A DNA stretch of 64,000 nt from Bacteroidota bacterium (GCA_021831685.1 JAKBMG010000004.1:1-64000), one strand, 5' to 3'; numbered from the stretch's first letter, positions 10,187-21,732 are shown. Translations and numbers: made by a program. The notes: a model not told the origin generated them from the letters alone.

Positions 10187-10681
10187 TTGAGGTCATTATT
10201 AAAAGTGTTAATCATAATGGTGATGGTTTTGTTGGTGGGGTTTACGATTGTAACCAATGAGACGTCAAAATCACCTTTTCCGGTTAATAAAACCGAGAAC
10301 ATAACGGTTAACAATGACGCAAGTATAGTAAACTCCTCGATAGTGAATTATATTAATAAAGGTACAATGTTAGCGTCCTGGTATGGACCCCATTTTCATG
10401 GAAAGCAAACAGCAAATGGTGAGATATACAACCAGATGGCATTTACGGCGGCAAGCAAGAGTCTCCGGTTTGGTACCCTTTTGAAGGTTATCAACCCAAA
10501 GAATAACAAATCCGTCATCGTAAGGGTCAACGACAGAGGACCATACATACCCGGCAGGCAACTTGACCTTTCCAAAGCGGCTGCATTATCTTTAGGCATG
10601 GTGAACAGGGGTGTTGTTCGAGTAAAAGTCGAGCAGCTAAGCCTAAAAGGTGTAAACTTTCCGGTTATCAACCTAAATTAG
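10187..10681 (+). CDS. rlpA: Septal ring lytic transglycosylase RlpA family protein (TTG start)
   Basis: ASWYGPHFHGKQTANGE, FGT.LKV.NP.N.KSV.VRVNDRGP, R.LDLSKAAA.SLGM motifs. Confidence 0.9.
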   Translation: MRSLLKVLIIMVMVLLVGFTIVTNETSKSPFPVNKTENITVNNDASIVNSSIVNYINKGTMLASWYGPHFHGKQTANGEIYNQMAFTAASKSLRFGTLLKVINPKNNKSVIVRVNDRGPYIPGRQLDLSKAAALSLGMVNRGVVRVKVEQLSLKGVNFPVINLN

Positions 10682-10707
10682 TATAGATTTACTATCAAAC
10701 TATAAAA

Positions 10708-10733
10708 GCCCGGCATTAGCCGGGCTTTTTAGT
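10708..10733 (+). terminator. Rho-independent terminator after rlpA
   Basis: AAGCCCGGC-attA-GCCGGGCTT followed by T-rich tract. Confidence 0.8.
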
Positions 10734-10798
10734 TTAATCTAAATCATACCAATATTTATGAATAAATCATTAAATTTGAGCTAACAACTAAAAAGAAT

Positions 10799-11359
10799 AT
10801 GAAACTTAACTTAGGCTGCGGCAAAGATGTTAAAGAAGGCTATATTAATCTTGATATTGTAGATTATGGCGGAAATAAAATCCACGACATCAATTCCTTT
10901 CCTTACCCTTTTGCTGACAATACTTTTGATGAGGTTTTTGCCTCTCATGTTTTGGAACATTTAGATAGCTTTCATAAAACCATTACGGAGCTTTACCGAA
11001 TTATAAAGCCGAACGGTTTGTTAATTGTCTATGTTCCATTCTTTCTAAATACAAAATATTTCGGCGAACCGGATCATAAAATCCCTTTCTCTATCCGTTC
11101 GTTTGATAATTACGAGTATATCGGTAACCGAAAACTTAAATTTTATGAAAAGTGGAAACTGAATCACCGTACTAATTATGAAGGAAAAGCACAGTTTGAA
11201 GTTTTGGAGAAGAAATTTCTTACCTCGCACTTCGTTCCGTTAAAATGGATGGATCATATCTTGAACATTGAACCTGTAATTTATGAAAGATTTTTTGCCG
11301 GAATATTCTCACCGGAGGAGGTCTATTTTAAACTTAGAGTCGTAAAGGAAATCAAATAA
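10799..11359 (+). CDS. SAM-dependent methyltransferase (class I)
   Basis: LNLGCGKDVKEGYINLDI and FDEVFASHVLEHL motifs. Confidence 0.85.
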   Translation: MKLNLGCGKDVKEGYINLDIVDYGGNKIHDINSFPYPFADNTFDEVFASHVLEHLDSFHKTITELYRIIKPNGLLIVYVPFFLNTKYFGEPDHKIPFSIRSFDNYEYIGNRKLKFYEKWKLNHRTNYEGKAQFEVLEKKFLTSHFVPLKWMDHILNIEPVIYERFFAGIFSPEEVYFKLRVVKEIK

Positions 11360-11372
11360 TTCAGTAAATCAC

Positions 11373-11711
11373 CTAACGCAGGATTTCTCTCAAAAAGCTT
11401 ACCCCACCGAAGGGCGTAATGATTGCAAATCCGGTAACTTGAGTTATCGCGTATAAATAAAGTGAAAAAGAAAAAAGGATTATTCCAATCAAAAAGAACA
11501 AAGCGCTCTTAAAAAACTTTGTGTTCCCGCTTATAGCGATCGCAAGAATAGCAACTGCGTGAATCAAGTGATACATTACGCCGGTCTTATAAATTTCCAT
11601 CGATTCAGGAGACACAATATTTTTTAACCCGTGGGCTCCGAAAGCTCCGATTGCTACACCGGTAAATCCTGCCAACCCGGCAATAATAATCCATACCTTT
11701 GTGTTTTTCAT
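11373..11711 (-). CDS. DUF423 family membrane protein
   Basis: GAFGAHGLK and C-terminal TPFGG motifs. Confidence 0.8.
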   Translation of the reverse strand: MKNTKVWIIIAGLAGFTGVAIGAFGAHGLKNIVSPESMEIYKTGVMYHLIHAVAILAIAISGNTKFFKSALFFLIGIILFSFSLYLYAITQVTGFAIITPFGGVSFLREILR

Positions 11712-11806
11712 CTTTGCCTCTTAGGAAGTTTGAAAGTAAATAAATACATTTAATCGCCAACTTGAAATTAGTAAATTTATCCCGAAAGATTTTTGTTAAA
11801 GAATAG

Positions 11807-13825
11807 ATGAAGCAATTTGAATTACACTCAAACTATCAGCCATCCGGTGATCAACCGAATGCAATAAAAGAATTGGTTGAAGGAATTAATCGCAACGATA
11901 AATTCCAAACACTATTAGGCGTTACCGGCAGCGGAAAAACATTTACAATTTCAAATCTTATTCAGCAAGTCAACAAACCGACTCTCATCATTTCCCATAA
12001 TAAAACGTTAGCGGCACAGCTTTATTCCGAGTTTAAAAGTTTCTTCCCGAATAATGCCGTTGAATTTTTTATAAGCTATTATGACTATTATCAACCTGAA
12101 GCTTACGTCGTTTCAAGAGACCTTTTTATCGAAAAAGATTTTTCCGTAAACGAAGAAATCGACCGGCTAAGACTGAAAGCAACCACTGCCCTTATAGAAG
12201 GAAGAAGCGATGTTATTGTTGTTGCAAGCGTTAGCTGTATATACGGGATCGGAGCGCCCCAAGAATATGCAAACCAAATAATATTTTTAAGAAAAGGAGA
12301 AAAGGTATCACGGAAAAAACTTCTTCGTGATTTAATTGATATTCACTATGTCCGCAATGATATTGACTTTACACGCGGGACTTTTCGTGCACGCGGCGAT
12401 GTAGTAGAAATTATTCCCGCCTATCAATATGAAGAAGCAATAAGAATAGAATTTTGGGATGAGGACATTGAGAAGCTCTCTATAATTGATGCGGTAACAG
12501 GCGAAGTATTAAGAGAAACTGACTCTGTTCCTGTTTATCCAGCAAAATATTTTGTTTCGAATCGCGAACAGGTTCAAAAGGCAATCTATGGAATTGAACA
12601 AGAGCTGGACGAACGCCTGAAATACTTTTGGAAGGAGGAAAAGTATGTTGAAGCTCAGCGAATTGAGCAGCGCACGAAATTCGATATAGAGATGATGAAA
12701 GAGATTGGCTATTGCGCCGGTATTGAAAATTATTCGCGTCACATGGATGGGCGCGCACCGGGCTCACGACCTTATAATTTATTTGATTATTTCCCTAAAG
12801 ATTTTCTTTTAGTCATTGATGAATCTCATGTTACCATGCCGCAGCTTCGTGCGATGTACAAGGGTGATAGGTCACGCAAAGAAAATTTAGTCGAATATGG
12901 ATTCCGGCTTCCTTCTGCACTGGATAACAGACCGATGAAGTTTGAAGAATTTGAAAGCATGCTTAACCAGGTAATTTTTGTTAGTGCTACTCCTTCCGAT
13001 TATGAGCTTGAAAAAAGCGGTGGTGTAATTGTTGAACAAATCATTCGCCCTACCGGTTTACTTGATCCTGAAATTGAAGTAAGACCGATAAAAGGACAAA
13101 TCGATGACCTTATCGGCGAGATTAGGAAAAGAGTTGTTCTGAATGAAAGAATTCTTGTTACAACTCTTACAAAAAAGATGGCGGAAGATCTTTCTGATTA
13201 CCTGGATAAAATCGGGATAAAGGTAAGATATATTCACAGCGATATAGATTCGCTTGAGCGCGTGGAAATTTTAAGGAACTTGCGACTCGGTGATTTTGAT
13301 GTTCTTGTCGGTGTAAATCTTTTAAGAGAAGGCCTTGATCTTCCCGAAGTTTCTCTTGTTGCAATTATTGATGCAGACAAGGAAGGATTTTTAAGAAGCG
13401 CAAGGTCGTTAATGCAAACAGCCGGCAGAACCGCTCGTAATGTTAATGGCAGGGTTATTATGTATGCTGATATTATGACAGACTCCATGAAAAAAACAAT
13501 TGATGAAACAGAGAGAAGAAGGAAGATTCAAACGCAATATAATCTTGAACATAATATTAATCCGCAGACGATATATAAAAGCATGGAAGAAATTATGTCT
13601 TCTACTTCGATTGCCGATGTCCGCAAGAAAGAAGAAAAGGAAAATTTTTCTTTTACTAAAGTTTCCGAACCTATATTAAAATATATGGACTCTGGCCAGA
13701 AAAAAGATTTAATAGAACAATTGACTTTTGAAATGCATCAGGCAGCTAAAGACTTAGAGTTTGAAAAAGCCGCTTCCTTAAGAGATGAAGTTAACCGTTT
13801 GAAGAAAATGGTGAGTGGAAAATAA
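11807..13825 (+). CDS. uvrB: Excinuclease ABC subunit B
   Basis: Full-length Uvr[27 protein letters not shown]-terminal UVR domain. Confidence 0.98.
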   Translation: MKQFELHSNYQPSGDQPNAIKELVEGINRNDKFQTLLGVTGSGKTFTISNLIQQVNKPTLIISHNKTLAAQLYSEFKSFFPNNAVEFFISYYDYYQPEAYVVSRDLFIEKDFSVNEEIDRLRLKATTALIEGRSDVIVVASVSCIYGIGAPQEYANQIIFLRKGEKVSRKKLLRDLIDIHYVRNDIDFTRGTFRARGDVVEIIPAYQYEEAIRIEFWDEDIEKLSIIDAVTGEVLRETDSVPVYPAKYFVSNREQVQKAIYGIEQELDERLKYFWKEEKYVEAQRIEQRTKFDIEMMKEIGYCAGIENYSRHMDGRAPGSRPYNLFDYFPKDFLLVIDESHVTMPQLRAMYKGDRSRKENLVEYGFRLPSALDNRPMKFEEFESMLNQVIFVSATPSDYELEKSGGVIVEQIIRPTGLLDPEIEVRPIKGQIDDLIGEIRKRVVLNERILVTTLTKKMAEDLSDYLDKIGIKVRYIHSDIDSLERVEILRNLRLGDFDVLVGVNLLREGLDLPEVSLVAIIDADKEGFLRSARSLMQTAGRTARNVNGRVIMYADIMTDSMKKTIDETERRRKIQTQYNLEHNINPQTIYKSMEEIMSSTSIADVRKKEEKENFSFTKVSEPILKYMDSGQKKDLIEQLTFEMHQAAKDLEFEKAASLRDEVNRLKKMVSGK

Positions 13826-13890
13826 AGTATTGTTTTTATTGATGTGCACACTTGATTGAAGGAACCAAAGATAAAAGTTTTTCAATATTA

Positions 13891-13917
13891 GAGCCGCTGT
13901 GAAGCGGCTCTTTTTTC
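13891..13917 (+). terminator. Rho-independent terminator downstream of uvrB
   Basis: AGAGCCGCTgtgAAGCGGCTCT followed by T-tract. Confidence 0.8.
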
Positions 13918-13983
13918 AGTTTTTGTATTTCTCCTCTTACCTCTTGAGGCTACAAGTGTGTTAGCGACTACCACAATGTTTTT

Positions 13984-16431
13984 TTACAGTGTTTTATCTT
14001 TGCCCTCTCTTGTCTCAATCATTTTAACGGACTTTTCCGCCGCTCTAAGTATGAAATTATTGTTGGCATTTTTTGCAACATTGTTAAGCGTAATAATATC
14101 GGATTGATTTCCAAGCCTACCTAACTCGTTGACGGCAATCAGCCTGACAATCCAATATGAATCGGTCAGGCTTTTCCTGATTAATTGAAGTGATTTTTCT
14201 TTATTATCCTTAGACATTGCAAGTGAAACTAAGGCTCTTATCCGCAGAGGGTCAGGCTGACCGTATTGAAGGTATTTTTGAGCTTCAATAAATCCTTTTT
14301 TGGGATCAACTTTTATTAAAGCTTGAAGCGCTGCTGCGCGCACTGTTTCCTGGTGTGAATTTATTTTGAAAGCTTTATCGATGTATGGAATTGCATTTGT
14401 GGAATCTACAGACGCAAGCGAAGTTATTGCAGCAGCGCGGATAAAATAATTTTTTTTATCATCAAATATTTTCTTTAAGAGACCGGAAATATTTTTATCG
14501 TCCTTAAAGTTTGCTAATTGATTAATTGCATCAACATCAACTCTTTTATCTTTATCATTTACCGCCGCAATCAATTCATCTCTAACACCGGAGGAATGGA
14601 ACATACCTAAAGCATTTATGCACGCTTCCCTAACTCCCCAAAACTTATCATTCTTTGCAGACTTGATAAGAGAGGGAACCGCATCTTGCATCGATAATTG
14701 TTTCGCTGCCCAGACCCTTCCTGAAACATCAGGGTCATTCTTAAGCTGATATGATAATTCGTCGGCAGATTTCTTAAAATTAATTTCTGCAAGAAGAGAA
14801 TGTCCCTCATCAAAATTTACCATTACCGGTTTTTCGGTTAAGTCAAACGAATAAGAATTTTTTAATAAGTCCACCCAAATCATTTTATTGATCTTTTGAC
14901 CGGCAATAGCGATATAAATATTAACCGGCATTTTATAAACAGGAGTAAGGCTGTCAACCTTCTGAGTTTGATCGACGTTAAGAATAAGCTTGCGATTTGC
15001 TTCATCATAATTATAATTTACATCATAAACAGGATGACCGCCTTTATATAGCCACTCGTTGTAAAACCAATCCAGATTTTCTCCCGTTGCTTCGCGGACA
15101 GCATCGGTAAAATCGTGAGTATCAACATTATGGAATTGAAATTTTTTCACATAATATTTTATTGCTTTAAAGAACAAGTCATCGCCGAGCATTTCTCTCA
15201 TCATATTTAATATTGAAGCACCGCGCGGATAAATATAGACTCCAAAAACGTCTTCCGGAGATTTATATCCATTCCAAACCGTCGGACGCCGCTCAAATTT
15301 ATCTGCATTTATTACCTGGTTATGATCTTTAGTCATTTCAAAATTAAAATGGTCGTTGCCGAAAGCATGTTTTCCGTAAAGCGCTTCAAAGAAAGTTGCG
15401 AATCCTTCATTAAGCCACGCATTCGCCCATGACCGGCACGTAAGCAAATCGCCGAACCATTGATGCGCGGTTTCGTGCGAAACTAAATCGGTGCTTGTTA
15501 TTTGCGGCTCAGCATTAAGACTGTGAAGAGTATTATCAGTTAAAGTAATTGCAGAGACATTTTCCATTCCGCCTTCGGTAAAATTTGTTACGGTTGAAAG
15601 AGAAAGTTTTTGCCATTCATAATGATGTCCCGTTACTTCGGAAAAATATTTGAGAATATCCGGAGTGTGGGAGAAATTTTCTTTTGCATTTTTAGCATAT
15701 TTAGGGAGCACATAATAATAAATAGGAACATCATCCCATTTATCTTTTACGATTTTAAATTCCCCAGCAACGATTGAATTTAAGTAAACAACATGCGGTT
15801 TATCTTCAACCCATGTAAAAGTCTTTGTTTTATCTTTTTTATCTGTTGTTTCCTTTTTTAGAAGACCGTTTGAAACAACGACCCAATTTTGCGGAACAGT
15901 TGCGGTTAAAGAACTTGTTCCGAAATCATCTGGATAATCATGACAAGGATACCAGTAGTGCGCATCTTCAGATTCACTTTGACTCCATAATTGCGGGGTG
16001 CGTTTAGGATAAGCGCTGTCGGGAAGAACAAAAAATATTCCTTTGCTTGGTATAGTTGAATAAATGATGGAATAAATAAGAGTGTCGTATAACCCATAGT
16101 TCTTACCAAGCTCGATTGAAAGAATTTTACCGTCATACTTGAAAGGCACATTTGCATTATCGAATTCTATTTTGTCAATTTTCATATCTGAGGCTTCAAG
16201 ATGAACGGTATTATAATTTTCACGAAGAGGGACAATTTTTTCCGTAGCAACTCCAAGCACCTCTTTTTTAGTTAGGTTAAAATGAAGGTTAAGGTTCAAG
16301 TTAATCATGTGAAATTCTTTATTAGGGGCTTGTTGTTCAAGGTGATGATGTGAGTTTGAATTATTTTGCGCAAGTAGAAATTGGGTTGAAAGAATTAAAA
16401 CGATAAAAAAATAACAAAGCCGTTTCATCAT
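13984..16431 (-). CDS. M1 family aminopeptidase with C-terminal HEAT repeats
   Basis: VSHETAHQWFGD...NEGFATFFE zinc-binding motif; C-terminal armadillo/HEAT-like repeats. Confidence 0.92.
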   Translation of the reverse strand: MMKRLCYFFIVLILSTQFLLAQNNSNSHHHLEQQAPNKEFHMINLNLNLHFNLTKKEVLGVATEKIVPLRENYNTVHLEASDMKIDKIEFDNANVPFKYDGKILSIELGKNYGLYDTLIYSIIYSTIPSKGIFFVLPDSAYPKRTPQLWSQSESEDAHYWYPCHDYPDDFGTSSLTATVPQNWVVVSNGLLKKETTDKKDKTKTFTWVEDKPHVVYLNSIVAGEFKIVKDKWDDVPIYYYVLPKYAKNAKENFSHTPDILKYFSEVTGHHYEWQKLSLSTVTNFTEGGMENVSAITLTDNTLHSLNAEPQITSTDLVSHETAHQWFGDLLTCRSWANAWLNEGFATFFEALYGKHAFGNDHFNFEMTKDHNQVINADKFERRPTVWNGYKSPEDVFGVYIYPRGASILNMMREMLGDDLFFKAIKYYVKKFQFHNVDTHDFTDAVREATGENLDWFYNEWLYKGGHPVYDVNYNYDEANRKLILNVDQTQKVDSLTPVYKMPVNIYIAIAGQKINKMIWVDLLKNSYSFDLTEKPVMVNFDEGHSLLAEINFKKSADELSYQLKNDPDVSGRVWAAKQLSMQDAVPSLIKSAKNDKFWGVREACINALGMFHSSGVRDELIAAVNDKDKRVDVDAINQLANFKDDKNISGLLKKIFDDKKNYFIRAAAITSLASVDSTNAIPYIDKAFKINSHQETVRAAALQALIKVDPKKGFIEAQKYLQYGQPDPLRIRALVSLAMSKDNKEKSLQLIRKSLTDSYWIVRLIAVNELGRLGNQSDIITLNNVAKNANNNFILRAAEKSVKMIETREGKDKTL

Positions 16432-16500
16432 TTATCCACTCCGTTCTTTTTAATATTGTTCAAAAATAATTTTAAAGTCCTAATTGATTTTTGTTCGGAA

Positions 16501-17292
16501 TCACTCTGGAAGATTTGAAATCTTTATCATTGACTCGAGTAAACCGTTTTGCTTGTCCCCCTGATAATATACTTTCTCCAAATATAAGCCTGATGGTGGA
16601 GCCGTAAACTTTGCCGGCTCGTTTGAAAAATTGTTAAGATAAAATTCTATATCGCGGATTGTTTTTTTATTTCTTCCTACTTCAACCAAAACACCGGTAA
16701 CTCTTCTAACCATTTTCCAGATGAAGTGTGAACCCTGAATTCGGAGAAGAATTAAGTCGCCGTGTTCTTTAAGTTGAATGCCTTCCACCAAGACTTTTTT
16801 TGACTTATCCTCTTTGTCTTCTTCCGCAAATGATGAGAAGTCATGCATACCGGTAAAGAGTTTAGAAGCTTCATCCATCGCCTTAAAATTTAATTTATCT
16901 TTTATCCACCAAACATAGTTTTTCCCGAAAGCGGTTCTTCTCCTTGAAATTTGATAGAGATAACTTCTTGAAACTGCATCATGGCGTGCATGAAAAGTTG
17001 GTTTAGCTTTTTCTATTTCCAAAATATTTATATCGTGCGGAAGTTTATCGTTAATCTTTAGTTTCAATATCTCCGGTGCAAGCATAGTTCTAACCTCAAG
17101 GTGAGCAACCTGGCAAAGCGCGTGGACGCCGCTATCCGTTCTTCCCGATCCTTGAAAATCAAAGTTTTCACTTTCGAATATTTCGGATAAAACTTTTATT
17201 ATTGAGCCTTGAATTGTCTTAGCGTTATTTTGCTTTTGCCAACCGCTATAGCGGGTACCGTCATATTCTAGATAGATTTTAAATTTTGACAT
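16501..17292 (-). CDS. truA: tRNA pseudouridine(38-40) synthase TruA
   Basis: YDGTRYSGWQKQ, GSGRTDSGVHALCQVAH; start trimmed to MSKFKIYLEYDG from the longer ORF-track call. Confidence 0.93.
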   Translation of the reverse strand: MSKFKIYLEYDGTRYSGWQKQNNAKTIQGSIIKVLSEIFESENFDFQGSGRTDSGVHALCQVAHLEVRTMLAPEILKLKINDKLPHDINILEIEKAKPTFHARHDAVSRSYLYQISRRRTAFGKNYVWWIKDKLNFKAMDEASKLFTGMHDFSSFAEEDKEDKSKKVLVEGIQLKEHGDLILLRIQGSHFIWKMVRRVTGVLVEVGRNKKTIRDIEFYLNNFSNEPAKFTAPPSGLYLEKVYYQGDKQNGLLESMIKISNLPE

Positions 17293-17432
17293 TATTTTAA
17301 CCAATGTTAAATAAAATTTAGTTAATGAGAATATCAAACTCACTCATATTACACAACCCTTGGAAAATTGGGGTCATAGAATTGACTGATATTTCATCAT
17401 TCCAAAGAGCTGTTTCTACATAGGGTAAGTAA

Positions 17433-17849
17433 CTAAATAGAAATTTCTTCTTCGGCGTAATCATCCGGCGTTTCACAAACGCGAACTTTAATTTTGTGAA
17501 TATTTTGTGGCATCTTAGACTTTTTAATTTCTTCAAGAAAAAATCTTGTGATGTTTTCTACGGTCGATTGAAAATTAACTATCATTTTTTTTGAATTCAT
17601 TTTAATTAAAAAATCAATTACATCCTTGTCTTCTTCATACGCAAGGAAAGCATGATCTAATTTATCAACGAGAGGCTCGATAGCATCTTTCAGATGATAA
17701 TAATCCATTACCATCCCGTTTTCCATTACATCACCTTCAATTTCGACAAGCATTTTGTAAGAATGCCCGTGAATATTTTTGCATTTACCGAAATGTTCCG
17801 GAAGCCGGTGTCCCATTTCCCAATTAAATTCTTTTGCTATTTTCATCAA
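17433..17849 (-). CDS. queD: 6-carboxytetrahydropterin synthase
   Basis: PTPS fold: MGHRLPEHFGKCKNIHGHSYK, VMDYYHLK, LDHAFL. Confidence 0.9.
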   Translation of the reverse strand: MMKIAKEFNWEMGHRLPEHFGKCKNIHGHSYKMLVEIEGDVMENGMVMDYYHLKDAIEPLVDKLDHAFLAYEEDKDVIDFLIKMNSKKMIVNFQSTVENITRFFLEEIKKSKMPQNIHKIKVRVCETPDDYAEEEISI

Positions 17850-18484
17850 ACACCTTTAGTTGTTGGTTCCCAAATAATTTTATGCATTTGAAGCTGAAAT
17901 CTTACATCAAGCTTATCTTCTAATATCCATTTAACTAATCTTACCGGTTCAAGCTCGCCAAATACAACCGAGAAAAGTATGATGCATTTCTTCATCAAAT
18001 TATATTTCTGAATAATTTCTTTTGTCCACTCATAATCTTCTCTTGTGCCGATAACAAATTTTATTTCATCTGAAGGCTTAATAAAGTCAATATTCTTATA
18101 ATAATTTTTTTTCATCATTCCACTGGAAGGACATTTTAGGTCCATAATAATTTTCACCCGGGGATCAATTTCTTTTATGGATAAACTGCCCCCAGTTTCA
18201 AGAAGGACTTCGAAGCCCTCATCGCATAATCTTTGCATTAGGTTAATTGCATTACTTTGTACAAGTGGCTCCCCACCGGTAATTTCGACAAGCTTGCAGT
18301 CAAATTTTCTAATTCCGGAAATAATTTCTTCTATTGATAATTCCTTTCCCTCATAAAAAGCATATTCCGTATCGCAATATTTGCATCGGAGGTTGCAATA
18401 GGTTAACCTAACAAAAACACAAGGAAGCCCTGCTTTTGTACTTTCACCTTGAATAGAGAAGTAGATTTCGTTTATTTTTATCAT
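17846..18484 (-). CDS. queE: 7-carboxy-7-deazaguanine synthase
   Basis: IFFSIQGES.KAG.P..FVRL..CNLRCKYCDTEYA radical SAM motif; adjacent to queD. Confidence 0.92.
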   Translation of the reverse strand: MIKINEIYFSIQGESTKAGLPCVFVRLTYCNLRCKYCDTEYAFYEGKELSIEEIISGIRKFDCKLVEITGGEPLVQSNAINLMQRLCDEGFEVLLETGGSLSIKEIDPRVKIIMDLKCPSSGMMKKNYYKNIDFIKPSDEIKFVIGTREDYEWTKEIIQKYNLMKKCIILFSVVFGELEPVRLVKWILEDKLDVRFQLQMHKIIWEPTTKGV

Positions 18485-18614
18485 AAATAGCTTAGTAAAA
18501 TGGATTTAGCTTTAATTTTGAGTGCAAATTTAAAGAAGTAACATTTGACATCAAACAGAGGTTTGGCTATATTTGGACGCAATTTTTCAATATCTAATTA
18601 AAGGTTATTATAAT

Positions 18615-18878
18615 ATGGCAAGCCACAAATCAGCAAAGAAAAGAATACGTACTAACGCTAGGAAAAGAAAAGTTAATAAAGTTGCCGAATCAAAAATTAA
18701 AACAGTGGTAAAAAAAGCTCTTGATGCTAATGATAAAGAACAAGCCGAAAAATTATATAAAGATGCGGTTGCAATTCTTGATAGAAGTGCAACAAAAGGA
18801 CTTCTCCACAGTAATACTGCATCCAGGAAAAAATCAGCTTTAACTAAACATATAAACGGCTTAAAATCAGAAAAATAA
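18615..18878 (+). CDS. rpsT: 30S ribosomal protein S20
   Basis: MASHKSAKKRIRTNARKR...; start trimmed from ORF-track 18573. Confidence 0.96.
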   Translation: MASHKSAKKRIRTNARKRKVNKVAESKIKTVVKKALDANDKEQAEKLYKDAVAILDRSATKGLLHSNTASRKKSALTKHINGLKSEK

Positions 18879-18903
18879 TTTTGTCCTAACTTACCTTTCT
18901 TTT

Positions 18904-18937
18904 TGAAGGCTCTTTAGTAATTAAAGAGCCTTTTTTC
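18904..18937 (+). terminator. Rho-independent terminator after rpsT
   Basis: AAGGCTCTTTAgtaatTAAAGAGCCTTTTTT. Confidence 0.85.
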
Positions 18938-18973
18938 TACCCTAATATTTTTGTTAGAAACCCGGCACATAAT

Positions 18974-20470
18974 TTATAAATCTTCAACGGCGTCAATTCC
19001 TTCAGGCATTGGAAGATAAAATTTTACCGGTTGAATAGAACCGTCTCTTTTTATAAGACGATCTACACGTTTTTTTATTATAACGCTATGTTCGATGTGA
19101 ACGTCGTCTTCGATTATAGAACCAAAAATATAGCTGGTTCCCTTAATAAGTACACGCTTTCCAACTCTAAGAGGATATTCATCGTTCCCTGTCATATTTA
19201 CGCTTGATTCAATTCTCGATCCTTCACCAATGATAATATTTCCCTTTATAATATCTCCTGAAAGAATTTCGACATTGTCACCAATCAGAAACGCCTGACC
19301 TTCAAAACAAGAAAGCGAAACGTTTTGGCTTACCCTTACATTCTTTCCAAATTGAACATTACCTTCTACAAAAACATTTTTCATCAGCTCGAGATTATAA
19401 TTTAATTTAACGCCTTTCCCAATGTAAACACCTTTCCCTATACTGATGTCAAGCGGCACGTTATTGCCATCCATGCTAATTATTTGATCAACAACACTTT
19501 CGTCAATAAAAAAATCTTCAGGGTCATTTATCTCAATAATATCTTTTAATCTTTCATAGACCTTATTGCGGGCAACATCCGCCATTTCTTTTAAGACGGA
19601 TTTGTTGTTAAAACCCATGACAACATATTGTTCCCGGGGGCTTACTGCCTGCACAGTGTATTTATTTTGATTGAATATCGAAATAAGGTCTGTAATATAG
19701 ATTTCATTTTGTACATTATTGCTTGTAATTGAATCTACCAACTCATTTAGCTTTGTATACTTAAAAGCATATACTCCGGAGTTGAATTCGTTATTCTCTA
19801 TTAATTCCTTTTTTGAATATGAATAATTTTTTCCGTTGAACATAACACGGTAAGGAACACCATCAGAAATGGAAAGAATATCTTTGTACTCAATAATTTC
19901 TATTACATTTCCGAAATCTTTCCCGGCAGAATTACCGTTTTCATCTTCAGATTTTACCCGGATAATTCTCCCGTAATAATTCTCTTTCGGATCCCCTTCA
20001 AAAATTCCAGTGAGTACCATCATGTCGGAATCGCTATGCACAAATTCATCCCTAAAGCTTCTCATAGTTTCGGCATTGATCAACCCCATGTCTCCCGGCA
20101 AAATATAAACAATACCGTCAAAATTTTTCGAATCTATTTTTTTCAAAGCAACTTGCACTGCATGACCGGTTCCGTTCTGTTTTTCCTGAAATGCAAAAAT
20201 TGTGGATTGCCTTTTTCCGACAACCTTCATCACATCTTCGGCTTTAATTCCTACAACAACAATCAAATTAATATTCTCTATCCCTGTACGGCAAGCATTA
20301 TAGACACGCTCGACTGTTGGAATTCCCCAAATTTTATGCAGCATCTTTGATCTTTGCGATTTGATCCTTTTACCGTGCCCGGCAGCTAAAATTATTCCTA
20401 CTTCGTGAACGTCATGGTTCATCGGCGAAGATAACTTTTTAGCTAAATCATAAATTTCATTTACTTCCAT
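18974..20470 (-). CDS. GlmU-like bifunctional nucleotidyltransferase / left-handed beta-helix protein
   Basis: IILAAGHGKRIKS..SKMLHKIWG, QEKQNGTGHAVQVA; hexapeptide-like C-terminus. Confidence 0.85.
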   Translation of the reverse strand: MEVNEIYDLAKKLSSPMNHDVHEVGIILAAGHGKRIKSQRSKMLHKIWGIPTVERVYNACRTGIENINLIVVVGIKAEDVMKVVGKRQSTIFAFQEKQNGTGHAVQVALKKIDSKNFDGIVYILPGDMGLINAETMRSFRDEFVHSDSDMMVLTGIFEGDPKENYYGRIIRVKSEDENGNSAGKDFGNVIEIIEYKDILSISDGVPYRVMFNGKNYSYSKKELIENNEFNSGVYAFKYTKLNELVDSITSNNVQNEIYITDLISIFNQNKYTVQAVSPREQYVVMGFNNKSVLKEMADVARNKVYERLKDIIEINDPEDFFIDESVVDQIISMDGNNVPLDISIGKGVYIGKGVKLNYNLELMKNVFVEGNVQFGKNVRVSQNVSLSCFEGQAFLIGDNVEILSGDIIKGNIIIGEGSRIESSVNMTGNDEYPLRVGKRVLIKGTSYIFGSIIEDDVHIEHSVIIKKRVDRLIKRDGSIQPVKFYLPMPEGIDAVEDL

Positions 20471-20533
20471 TTTTCCTCTTGTTGAACAAAATTAAATTTT
20501 AGATTAATATGAATTTCCCAGTTACATTATAAG

Positions 20534-21717
20534 CTAAGATAGTCTTTTATTGCCCAAAAACTTTCCGTCGTTTAAAAATAATACTAACGAAAAAAGAGAT
20601 AAGAAAAAAGCAAACTCAATTGATAGTACAGGCGAATCAATAAATCCTGCTGTAATTGCTGAGAGTATTAAGGCAGTAACTGAAAGAAGAATTCCCAATG
20701 TAAAATTTTTCTCTTCTTCGTTGTTTTGTTTGCTGCGAATAATTTTTAATCCATAATAAATTGCTGCGGCAATAATAGCAAGGAAAGATAAAAATCCAAT
20801 TAATCCACTTTCAAAATAGACTTGAACAAAATCGTTATGCCAACTTCCTATACCTTTGTCTGCCAATTCATTTTTGTATGGGAAAATATTGTGGAAAGTT
20901 CTTGGGCCGAAGCCTAAAATCGGGTGGGTTAATGCTAATTCTTCGGCTCCTTTCATAATAATATTCCTATCCGATAACGTAGTCGGGTTTTCAACTCTTT
21001 CAGTAATTTCTTTTCTATTATTTGAAAATGAAATAAGTGAAATTAAGGAAGTCACAATAATTATTAGTACTGCTGATTTCAAATTAATTTTCTTAAAAAC
21101 CATTCCGGCAATGAAAACCAATCCGGCAACAGCTATGTTAGTACGCCCTTGCGATGCGATAATCCCGGAGAGCAAAAATGAAATTCCCAGCAGCCAAAAG
21201 AGCTTTTCATTCTTTTCTGAATTCGGGGATGAAGATACTAGAAACAAACCCAACGCAGCCAAAAGGAAAGATGAGTAAGTTGCATAACCCGATGAAAAAG
21301 CTTGGGCTCTGTCCACAACCTTTAAGTTAAATTGTACTAGCCCAATGATGGAAACCAGCACTGCGCCGGCAATAAATGCTAGTATTATTTTTTAATTTTT
21401 TCTTTGTCCAACACTTTTAGGTAGAAGCTCATCGAAAAGAAAGCAAGATAGAAAAGTGCATCTTTGTAAAAGGCTTGATAGCTGACTGATGGAAAATTCG
21501 AGAAAATAATAGAAAGAATTCTTACACTTCCGAAAACAATAATAAGCCACGCAAAAATATCTATCGCTTCTTTTTTGTTTTTGCCGCTTTCAAATAACCA
21601 AAACAAAGACAAAATACCTGCAAATAATTGTAGCAGAAATAATGAAACCATCATACTAAAAACGGTGACAATGAAAAGGTAAAAAATAATATTTAGGTTG
21701 AACCTTGATGAAATCAT
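20534..21717 (-). pseudogene. O-antigen ligase-like membrane protein, split into two ORFs by a one-base frame discontinuity
   Basis: N-part ORF 21385..21717 and C-part ORF 20534..21361 join as KEKIKK-IILAFIAGAVLVSIIGLVQF if one A is added to the A6 run (plus-strand T6 at 21388-21393). Confidence 0.75.
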
Positions 21718-21732
21718 AATAAATAATTTTAG

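Noticed and set aside
12480-13488. Minus-strand ORFs of 65-95 aa inside uvrB
   Set aside because: Shadow ORFs antisense to a strongly conserved gene; no independent support.
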